From Azolla caroliniana (taxonomy: Eukaryota; Polypodiophyta), in contig JBHGNT010000015.1 in assembly GCA_043228905.1 (NCBI GenBank), forward strand, positions 7,316,001 to 7,380,000: DNA of 64,000 nucleotides, given 5' to 3'. Of this stretch, positions 31,351-39,751 are shown piece after piece. The translations under genes and the position numbers were made by a program. Position 1 is the stretch's first letter. Each line of letters opens with the position of its first letter. Below the pieces are notes generated by a model that did no database searches, had not been told where the DNA came from, and saw only the letters and a program-made list of their open reading frames with translations.

Positions 31351-31748
31351 AGCCTTAAAAGAACGCATGTAACAAATCACGTAGGAAGCGTAACCGACTA
31401 TGCTCGATGTATATAAAGGGCATAGGAACATTGAACAAGCTAGCGCAGGGCATAGGATGGGTCTGACGTGCCAAGGCATTGTCCCGCAGGCGTGCCAGGT
31501 GTTGTCTGCCGGAAGCGGACAAGTGGGAAAAGAGTAAAGAAAAGAACAAGAAGTGTATTATTATAGTAGGAGCGTTAAAAGAACGCATGAAGCGTAACCG
31601 ACTATGCCCAGTGTATATATAGGGCATAGGAACATTGTACCAGCTAGCGCAGTTTTGATCATATGTTCTCTAATATAGTTAATGTCTTCTCTGATCTTTG
31701 TCTCTGTGTCGATACATAGCATAATTGTCTGAAGGTTAGTAGTGTGTT
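31351..31748 (+). repeat. Left arm of a 398-bp inverted repeat
   Basis: This arm is the reverse complement of 32072-32469 with a few mismatches. It contains TATA-bearing U3 sequence, the tail GTCCCGCAGGCGTGCCAGG and a second U3 with GTATATATAGGGC. The spacer is 31749-32071. It lies opposite to the direction of D. Confidence 0.85.
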
Positions 31749-31810
31749 TTTCTGTCTTCCGCATGAAAGACCTGGTTTGTAGTTGAGTCGGTTCTCAGTT
31801 GCGTCGACAA

Positions 31811-31822
31811 TTAGACATCCAT
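31811..31822 (-). other. Three-codon upstream ORF in D leader
   Basis: On the minus strand ATGGATGTCTAA, with the second ATG at 31818 in a different frame, as in G1, N and G2. Confidence 0.6.
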
Positions 31823-31857
31823 TCCCTGTTGCTCGGTTGTGAGGATTCACAGATCAC

Positions 31858-31868
31858 CAGGCGTGCCA
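31858..31868 (-). promoter_or_regulatory. D primer binding site
   Basis: Four to five bases after the LTR end, the minus strand reads TGGCACGCCTG. It is complementary over 10 nt to the D 3' tail (AGGCGTGCCA, minus strand of 29954-29945). The primer tRNA is not identified. Confidence 0.6.
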
Positions 31869-31872
31869 AAAG

Positions 31873-32320
31873 TGTTACCAATTAGGAACACGGCCTACCC
31901 TCGGTCCTTCGGGGTAGGTTCAAGGTGATCGTGGTATAGAGAATGGATTCGTGTACTATGCGTAGCTATAACGTATCATAAGGATAGAACGTCACTTACT
32001 GTCCGTGAACGCAGATCGTGACTTGAGATGGCTACAACCGAGCTCCTTCCTATCGTGCGTATATGAACACAAACACGCTACTAACCTTTAGAAAATTACG
32101 CTATGTATCGACACAAAGACAAAGATCAGAGAAGACATTAACTATATTAGAGAACATATGATCAAAACTGCGCTAGCTGGTACAATGTTCCTATGCCCTA
32201 TATATACACTGGGCATAGTCGGTTACGCTTCATGCGTTCTTTTAACGCTCCTACTATAATAATACACTTCTGGTTCTTTTCTTTACTCTTTTCCCACTTG
32301 TCCGCTTCCGGCAGACAACA
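31873..32320 (-). repeat. D 5' LTR (448 bp)
   Basis: On the minus strand it begins TGTTGTCTGCCGGAAGCG and ends CCAATTGGTAACA; the TATA region is TGTATATATAGGG. A further U3 piece and a tail copy (32321-32537) lie in front of it, giving two TATA regions. Confidence 0.8.
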
Positions 32321-32469
32321 CCTGGCACACCTGCGGGACAATGCCTTGGCACGTCAGACCCATCCTATGCCCTGCGCTAGCTTGTTCAATGTTCCTATGC
32401 CCTTTATATACATCGAGCATAGTCAGTTACGCTTCCTACGTGATCTGTTACATGCGTTCGTTTAAGGCT
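32072..32469 (-). repeat. Right arm of the 398-bp inverted repeat
   Basis: Reverse-complement partner of 31351-31748. It covers most of the D 5' LTR, the tail copy and part of the duplicated U3. Confidence 0.85.
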
Positions 32470-32537
32470 CCTACTATAATAATACGCTTCTTGTTCTTTT
32501 CTTTACTCTTTTCCCAGTAGTCCGCTTCCAGCGGACA

Positions 32538-33904
32538 TTAGACTTCACAGGAGAGAACTCACCCGCAGACAAAATGATACTGCACCTCAATGTGCTTCGT
32601 CCGAGCATGGACAATGGGGTTCTTGGCTAGTTGGATTTTGCTGAGATTGTCGCATTATATCATTGTTGGTTCAGACACCTCCACATGCAAATCCTTCAAG
32701 AGCCTCTTAAGTCTTTGCATGTAACGACAACCGCTCCTCGGATTCGGCCTCTGTGTTAGACAGTGCAACTATCGGTTACTTCTTACTACTCTAAGCAATC
32801 GTGGCGCTTCCCAATAAAAACATAAATCCATATGTGGACCTATGATCATTGGCGTTTCTGGCCCAATCGGCATGCATGTAACCGACTAGTTGTTCGACTA
32901 CACCTGCCCGATATAGCAACGCCCTGTTTTTCGTGCCACTCGCATATCACAAGATTCGATGAGCACACTGAAGGTGGTCAGTCGTCGACTATGACATAAA
33001 TTGACTAATTAGACTGACTAGATAGCTGAGGTTTGGCCGAGTCATGGTCAAATATATAAGGCTTCCAACAATCTATCAGAATTGTGTTGGATTGCACGTC
33101 ATTCCCGATTCGAGGCGATGCTTCACATTTCTGTCCAGAGGAGTTGTGACGGATTTACAATCCGTCATCCCGAACTTGAAGAGCATACTCAACACATAAT
33201 GTCATTGGCTAATCAGTATGCCTTTTGGTGCGGATCACTTCGATCACGAGGAAGTAGAGAGGTCCCTCAGATCCTTCATCTCAAACGATGCCACTAGCAG
33301 AGACTTCACACAGCAAATCTCGTCTGAGTCAGTGCCGACAATGACTAAATTATCAATATAAAGCAAAATGCTTACCGGCCCATTCCAACCCAACCAAATG
33401 AATAGTGAAAAATCTTATTTCGACGTAGTAAACCCCATCCGACGCACTCACTGTGTGATCTTTGCATTCCAAGTACGTGGGGGTTGCTTTAGTCCGACGT
33501 GTTCAATCTAGACTAAAATACGGAAGGTTGCACCATATACACTTGTTCCTCAAGCTCTCCTTGCAGGAATGTGTTCTTCACCTCCATATAATGTAAGTGT
33601 CATCCTTTTGTGGCTGCTACCGCCAACAACATCCGAACGGTTCTCATTTTGTCAACTGGCACAAACGTTTCGTCGTAGTCGATGCCGTGTTGTTGGGCAT
33701 AGCCTTTGGCCACCAGTCGGGCCTTGTACCGGTTGACGAAGCCATCAGCGTTGTACTTGACTTCATACACCCACTTGCACCTAATCAGCTTCACACCATT
33801 AAGGACGTCAACCAGGTCCCATGTTTTGTTTTCTTCCACTGCGTGCATCTCTTCCTCCATAGCGGCACACCATTTTGCATCCTTCGCCGCCTCTATATAG
33901 CTCC
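32538..33904 (-). pseudogene. C3 upstream unit: reverse transcriptase and RNase H
   Basis: On the minus strand from 33860: [60 protein letters not shown], then degraded RT around 33300-33500 and RNase H with KHIEVQYHFV near 32590. Stops and shifts are frequent after 33600; the YVDD area near 33350 is degraded. The segment is bounded by solo LTR S3 on the right and D on the left. Confidence 0.8.
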
Positions 33905-33908
33905 CCGG

Positions 33909-34676
33909 TGTCGTGAAGGATTTGCTTCACGATATAAAAATAAACTTAAATATTGTATTAAATAACATTTGAGAGACTTGAACCCGTAACCTCACACACC
34001 AAGGACTAAGCATATACCATTAGGATAAGTTATTTTCTATATTTATATTTTTATCACCATATATATGACTTGTGTATCTTCATACATTAGAGCTTAGATG
34101 AGCATGATGGCTATCATGCATCACATGTAAAGCATGTGCGCCAAATGGCGATCATGCATCACATGCATCACATGCATTACATGCATGCCATGCACCCCCA
34201 TATCATCATATGCATGAGAGAACCTATAAAGAGAGGCAAGGAATTAAGGGATGAATCAAGGGAAATCAGGGTAATCAATCAATGAAAAGAAAGTTAGAGA
34301 AATAAGATAATCAAAGAAACAAATAATAAGTTAGCTTGTTGGTGAAGAGGCTCGTGTTTCCAAGTTGGAGTCAAGGGTTCAAATCCAGAGTTTGGCTAAG
34401 GAAGATTGCACCTTGCAATGAAGCATTGTACAGTATGTAAAATCTTGTGTTCTTAATATAAAGTTTGTTCTTATCATACCATTTCAATTCTTCAATCATA
34501 CATTGTCTCTACCTTTTTATCTATACTCGTCTCTCTGTCACGATTACTTTTAACTCTTCTTCTTCCTATCCTTAATCTTCCTAACATCGATGCACAAAGC
34601 CTTATAAAATACATAACCGACTCCCTTTAACCTTAGTCCCTACGACTTTGCCGCACGAACCACAACCACCCCGACA
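33909..34676. repeat. S3, solo LTR, sister of S2 (768 bp)
   Basis: The termini are TGTCGTGAAG and CACCCCGACA, with flanking CCGG (33905-33908) and CCGA (34677-34680), a 4-bp TSD with one change. It carries one minus-strand tRNA-like module near 33975-34030, a CATGCA cluster (34114-34215), TATA-like CCTATAAAGAG near 34226 and a plus-strand GGTTCAAATCC near 34376. It splits the copia codons for REPESYIEAA. Confidence 0.85.
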
Positions 34677-34680
34677 CCGA

Positions 34681-36931
34681 CTCACGCACTTCCGCCATCT
34701 TCGCCACATACACATAGTGATGTGCCATATATTCATTGTACCCATATCGGACTATAGGGTTCTTCTAGCAGCTGGATTGGTGCAACCTCTGGTTCACGGA
34801 TTTCAAGGCCCTCTTGGCTGACTCCGACCTGATCTCCGGAGGTCCATCTTCACTCTTGGCCATGTCAGATTCACTCTGGTCTAATGTCCCAACCGTTGTG
34901 CCATAGTGCAACATCTTCATCTTCCCCTTCTCCTTCCACAGAAGCCGTCTCTTTGGCTTCTTACGCGGGCGGGGACTACACGGCCAAGTCTCCATTGCTC
35001 ATCGGCTCATCATCTGTGCAATCATTCCGACTCAATCTCTCATCAGCCCACTCAACCAAAATGAGATCAGACTCTCCTCATGAGTTCCGATTTAATCTTC
35101 CTCACTAGCCTCATCTCCAGCAATCAGCTCAGAGTCTTCGGGAGTCGGAGGTGGAAGGGAGTACTAAGATGCAGATTTGTCAAAGACGACATCGTGGCTC
35201 ACCCACACTTGCTTTCTCTGGGAATTATAGCACTTGTACCCCTTATGTTCGTGCGAGTAGCCCACCAAGATACACTTCTCGGCCTTGGCATCCAACTTCT
35301 TCCATCTCTTGTCCGATATAGCACATATGCAATGCTACCGAATACCCTGAGGTGTACAAAATTCGGCTTCCACCTAAAATAGAGGCGACACCTTTGCTCC
35401 GGAGGTAGATATCTAATTCTATATATAGACGGTTTTCTAGATCGTTTTGGCCCAATGGAGTTTGGCCATACTCTTCTCCTCTATCATAGCCCTGGCCACT
35501 TCTACTAGCATCCAGTTCCGTCTCTCAACCACGCAGTTCTGCTCCGGCATGTATCTATAGGAGAACTCTCTCCAAATTCCCTTTTGCTACAGATAACTGG
35601 CAAACTAGCCGGAAAAGTACTCTTTCCCTCCATCCGATCTCATGCACTTGATTTTCCTCTCTATTTCCCTTTCAACTAAACTTTTTAGGTCCCGGAAATA
35701 GGAGAAGCCTTCACTCTTCTTGTCAATGAGGTACACCCAAGTGTGTCGGCTGGCCATCGATGAAGGAGACGAAATATCGAGTCCTGCCCATGCTCACACA
35801 ACTTACAGGTCCCCATACATCCGTGTGGATTAGATCGAGCCGATTCTGACTCCGATTCTTCTCATTTGGGAACGAATGCCTATATTGCTTCCTGAGCTGG
35901 CAACCTTCACATAGTTGGCCTTTTCGGTTGCTAAACCTCGGCAATCAGAATACCACTTGTTTCGACTGTAGTTCTTGAAGCTTCAGAAAATTGATGTGAC
36001 TTATCCACTTGTGCCGCAGGTCGATGTCCGATTCGACCTTCTATCCTTTTGCAAACATTGTGGCACCAACATCATTGGTCTCGAGCATAAACATCCTCCC
36101 GCCTCTACACCCACGCGCAATCAGCCAACCCTCGTCCTCGATGAAGCAATTGAGGTGATTAAATCGTACCTACATGCCTTGATCGACGATTTTTCCGACA
36201 AATACTAGGTTTTTTGCAATTTTTGGAACATGCAGTATGTTCCGCATCACCCCCTTTTGTCCGACATGGTTGACTGGTACATCACCTACGTGCTCGATGG
36301 GGTGCATGGTGTTGTCGCCTATTTCAACAACTCCCAATTGCTCCAGCTTCTAAAGGGAGGAGAACCATTCTGTATGGCTCATCATGTGGTTCGATGGTCC
36401 GGAATCCACATACCACACCTCTTCTGGCTTAGAAGTGTGTGATTCTCCTTGTGCTTCATCACAAGAGTTGGGCCCGTTCCAGCTAGCCTTGAGCCTCCGA
36501 TGAAGTGTGATTTGTGAGGCCTATTTGCATCTCTACGGCTCGATCTAGATTGGTCTGAATTGGCACGCTTCTTCCAACACTTGTTTTCTTTGTGGCCCTT
36601 CCATCCAGAGTACCAGTAGTCTATAGTATAGTGGCCTTTCATTACCGGTTTTCAGCACCGCCTTGACTTCCCCTGCTCGTGCAGTTGTCAGCATTCCTAT
36701 TATGCCTATGGTTCTGCTCCTATCGGTCGCCTCCATTGTGTACCAACCCAACTCGTCCATCACGTCCATAGGGCTGATCCGCCTCCGTGTACAACATCTT
36801 GTTGTCGACGTGCGTGTTCGTCACTGCACCCATGTGGTTTTCTTCAACGAGCAAATTTGATTATAGGTCAAAGAACAACGGCGTATTCTCTCTCGTGTAG
36901 ACCGTTGTTCAAAATGATCCTAACTTAGATA
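34681..36931 (-). pseudogene. C3 upstream unit: gag end, protease, integrase, RT linker
   Basis: On the minus strand: the gag-protease region (36900-36380, a degenerate knuckle YWYSGWKGHKENKC and a protease remnant near 36400), GAG-pre-integrase (36210-35960) and integrase (IHTDVWGPVSCVSMGRTRYF, SFIDGQPTHLG). The C terminus follows (35450-35170), then an acidic linker to RT (EGEGEDEDVALWHNG in one frame). Many stops. This is the best-preserved length of the C3 upstream unit but is far from functional. Confidence 0.8.
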
Positions 36932-36937
36932 CCACTT

Positions 36938-37863
36938 GACGGGAACTGGTCGTTCCTTATGCGCAACGCTCGGCCACAACCAAGCTTAGAATGATACACA
37001 GAAAACGGGAAATAAGACGCGACTCAAAGAGGAGGAAAAATTACACAAGAGGTTTACGTGGAAAACCCCAAACTAGGGGAAAAACCACGGCAGCCCACAG
37101 GCTGCAAACTGTCACTATGCAAGAATGTACAAAACAGTGAGTTCACGGAGGCAACGACCTCGGACTCACGATCTTCGCCACAGGCGGCGGTTACAACAGA
37201 GGCAGTGACCTCTTTCTCTCTCTCTCTCTCTGTACAACGTTACGTACTCTCTCTTCTTCTTGCACCAACAAGAAAATGACAACACAATATTAGTTTGCCC
37301 TAAGTCATATTTATACTAATATGACTTTTCGGCTATTTACAAATATAGCCACGATGGGCTCTCAAAAACATATTTACGAATATGTCTCTTCCTCCGGTTC
37401 GTACCGGGCCTTCACCATCCGACTCTCCGTAGCCGGGTACTCCTCATCCGGTTCATACCGGGCCTGCACCATCCGGCTCTCCGTAGCCGAGTACTCCTCA
37501 TCCGGTTCACACCGGGTCTGCACCATCCGGCTCTCCGTAGCCGGGTACTCCTCATCTGGTTCGTACCGGGCCTGCACCATCCGGCTCTCCGTAGCCGGGT
37601 ACTCCTCATCCGGTTCACACCGGGTCTGCACCATCCGGCTCTCCGTAGCCAGGTACTCCTCATCCAGTTCGTACCGAGCCTGCACCATCCGGCTCTCTGT
37701 AGCCAGGTACTCCTCATCCAGTTCACACCGGGTCTGCACCATCCGGCTCTCCGTAGCCGGGTCCTCCTCATACGGTTTCGGCCGAGGCCTATCGGCCTCA
37801 GCCGAGTTTGTTCATTGGCACTGCTCTTCTCCCTTCCCATCCGGAGGGACCTGTCTCCCAACA
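36938..37863 (-). repeat. A-family LTR with seven 54-bp units
   Basis: On the minus strand it begins TGTTGGGAGACAGGTCC at 37863 and ends GTTCCCGTCA. Seven units of the 54-bp minisatellite lie at 37394-37771. After the LTR end come AGTGGTA (plus 36931-36937), the leader and first bases of the A primer site, then host gag. Internal region and second LTR are gone, apparently by deletion rather than LTR-LTR recombination. The long open frames over this LTR are minisatellite translations, not genes. Confidence 0.85.
37394..37771. repeat. 54-bp minisatellite, seven units
   Basis: The units begin CCGGTTC and contain CTGCACCATCCGGCTCTCCG. The period of 54 is confirmed by starts at 37394 and 37448. 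Four units are present in each A1 LTR and at least three at 1-165. Confidence 0.9.
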
Positions 37864-38017
37864 GCTAGCCCTCCAAGTCTTACATGCACCATTTCGTCCC
37901 TCTTCAGGTTCGTCCAAGCATCTTTAGGCATCTTGGCATCTCAGATGTAGATGAGTAGTTGATCTCTGACACTGGACACGAAGTAGTACATTACTCTGCT
38001 TGTCGCCTACTCCCAGG
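37864..38017 (-). pseudogene. C3 upstream unit: gag middle
   Basis: On the minus strand: ATSRVMYYF, SSVRDQLLIYI, DAKMPKDAWTNLKRDEMVH and VRLGGLA, the conserved middle of this copia gag, between the A LTR and the hAT MITE. A stretch of gag between KRD and EMVH is deleted. Confidence 0.8.
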
Positions 38018-38670
38018 TAGTAATGGGCCCGGTTTCGGCTCAAACCGAACCGAACCGTTAAACCGTGGCTTAACGGTTTATAGGTTCGAAGATAAATAAA
38101 TAGTTTGGTTTGGTTTCAAATGGTACTAATCGGTTCAGTTCGATTTTGAATTTCATGGTTTATTGTTTTATTGGTTTCGGTTTATGTGGTTCAGTTTATA
38201 GGTTAAAAAATACTCTTGAATTTTCCCTATAGGCTCTAACTTTCAACTTTTAATTTTAAATCCTAGTTTTAATTTATTAAATTTTATATGCATTATATAT
38301 AGAGTCTCGTTTTTAATTTATGATGATCAAATATCATAAGTATAATGATCAAATTTATGATAAGTACGATGACCAAATTTATGATAAGTATGATGACCAA
38401 ATTTATGATAAGTATGATGACCAAATTTATGATGATTTTTTCACACAAATTTATAATAAGTATGATGATCAATATCAATAAAAAATGGTTTGGTTTGGTT
38501 TGGTTTAGTTCTAAATTTTCCATAAACGGTTTGGTTTCTCCAAATTTTTAAACGGTTTGGTTTAAATGGTTTCATAAATTTTAAACAGTTTGGTTTGGCT
38601 TTTATTATAAATAAATTGTTTGGTTTGGTTTCAAGGCAAAGAAACTGAAACCGAGTCGGGCCCATCGCTA
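38018..38670. mobile_element. hAT-type MITE (653 bp)
   Basis: Terminal inverted repeats TAGTAATGGGCCCG (left) and CGGGCCCATCGCTA (right; TAGCGATGGGCCCG inverted), with a perfect 8-bp TSD CTCCCAGG (38010-38017, 38671-38678) in copia gag. The interior is AT-rich, with subterminal AACCGAACCG/GGTTTGGTTT repeats and a 24-bp tandem repeat around 38340-38440. There is no transposase. The 8-bp TSD and TAG...CTA ends fit hAT. Confidence 0.92.
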
Positions 38671-38850
38671 CTCCCAGGCCGGAATGTCGTTGTGTGTCGC
38701 ATTCGATGCTGCATCATTCGCTCCTTTGACATAGCTCCAGTACCCATGTCCAAGAAAGTACGAGTGCATCTTGTACAACCAAGATGCATAGTTGCTTCAA
38801 TCAAGTTTCTCCGTTGGAAGGGAGCTTCCCATAGCTCTGTCCATGTTCCT
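38671..38850 (-). pseudogene. C3 upstream unit: gag N terminus
   Basis: From about 38844 the minus strand reads MDRAMGSSLPTEKLD, stop, SNYASWLYKMH and GHGYWSYVKGANDAASNA, then the hAT insertion. The leader and primer site to the right (38851-38903) are degraded; no intact TGGTATCAGAGC is seen. Confidence 0.85.
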
Positions 38851-38903
38851 GTCTTTTCTTCTCCGGTAGCCAAGGGTTTATTCTTGTGCTTGTTCGCAAT
38901 TAC

Positions 38904-39279
38904 ATGTGGAAACGTTATGTTAAGCACATAATACACAGTCAATTATTTAGAAACACAACAATTAGGTATACGTAGAGATGCGATGAGAGTGTGACAGAGA
39001 TGAGTAGACAACACAATCACTAAATTCAAAATAAGAACACTCTGCACATGCAATGTGCTCAGTGAGAATTATTTATACAAGTCCTCAAAAGGATTGACAT
39101 GTACTTCAATGCTCATAAATGAGCTACTAACATTGATGCCTAAAATATTCCTACAAGGAATATTGATCCTAACGGCTTGTCGCCCCTGGTAGATTTGGCC
39201 TACCCGATCATACTCCATTCAATTCGGCTCCCGGCTTCTTCATCCGATCCGGGCCTAAGTTGAGCTTGCTCTCGCAATA
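38904..39279 (-). repeat. LTR at the 5' side of the C3 upstream unit
   Basis: The U3 tip (minus strand, near AAGCTCAACTTAGGCCCGGA) resembles the 28741-29030 LTR, but the rest (TTATTTATACAAGTCC, CAATGCTCATAAATGAGC) resembles the C1 and C2 LTRs. The boundaries are approximate and both termini are damaged. Confidence 0.65.
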
Positions 39280-39311
39280 GTGAACATCCCCATCTCCTTG
39301 CATCATAAACT

Positions 39312-39691
39312 TGTTGGCCGGTCAAAAGAGCAAGGACAAGTGGGAAGGCGGATCGGATAATAGGAAGTAATAGTAGAATTATTATTCGGAGGGACGGATT
39401 CGGTACAGTTGTACCGATCCGGATCCGAACCGATTCGGATGTCGGTTGCCTAAGCGCACCGATTGTAACCTTGCCGGATGCCTATAAAAGGATCCGATGA
39501 TTTGTAAAGTTTTTTTACGGAAGTAATACAATAGTAATTGTTGTGTATTTATCTGTATCTCGTATTGTTTGCCGTCCGTGCTTAATTGTAATCATCTTAT
39601 GCGTGGAACCTAGCATCCAATCCTTACCACCCCTTTGGAGAAGTGTCGGGTAGACACCTGTGTTGAGGCTAGTCCGGCCAGACAGACAACA
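39312..39691 (+). repeat. G1 5' LTR (380 bp)
   Basis: It begins TGTTGGCCGGTC and ends GACAGACAACA, with TATA box CCTATAAAAGG near 39481. It includes near its end the block CCCCTTTGGAGAAGTGTC...GACACC, which in N lies outside the LTR. Confidence 0.95.
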
Positions 39692-39695
39692 CTAT

Positions 39696-39713
39696 TTTGG
39701 CGACCACGATTCC
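39696..39713 (+). promoter_or_regulatory. G1 primer binding site (TTGGCGACCACGATTCCT)
   Basis: It lies 4-5 nt after the LTR. TGGCGACCACGATTCC recurs in G2 (59440-59460) and, with one change, in N. It begins TGG, as needed to pair with a tRNA CCA end. Tat/Ogre elements commonly use tRNA-Arg; the exact tRNA is not identified here. Confidence 0.7.
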
Positions 39714-39739
39714 TGCAAAGTGCAGAGGACAACCGGGGG

Positions 39740-39751
39740 ATGGATGTCTAG
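39740..39751 (+). other. Three-codon upstream ORF overlapping G1 gag start
   Basis: ATGGATGTCTAG encodes M-D-V-stop; the gag ATG is at 39744 in another frame. It is conserved in G2 and, with changes, in N and D. Confidence 0.75.

Larger units (their letters stand above)
29704..32537 (-). mobile_element. D, pol-less Tat-like element with inverted LTR segment
   Basis: Minus-strand order: duplicated LTR tip (32537-32381), 3' tail copy, full LTR (32320-31873), primer site, leader and gag start (31872-31750), an LTR piece in inverted orientation (31748-31351), gag-like ORF (31350-29956), short tail, and a 3' LTR lacking its promoter (29939-29704). The flanks TTAGAGTT (29696-29703) and TTAGACTT (32538-32545) look like a target duplication and lie in the same RNase H codons of C3. 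There is no protease, RT or integrase. Confidence 0.75.

Noticed and set aside
31355-31627. 90-codon frame present twice, at 31355-31627 (minus) and 32193-32465 (plus)
   Set aside because: The duplication is the inverted LTR repeat itself; the frame spans TATA regions and tail sequence and has no gag or pol similarity.
37321-37950. Repeat protein of 209 codons on the plus strand, and similar minus-strand frames at 37374-37861
   Set aside because: These are translations of the 54-bp minisatellite in an A-family LTR; the period keeps several frames open. The same happens at 1-285, 14877-15413 and 19728-20129.
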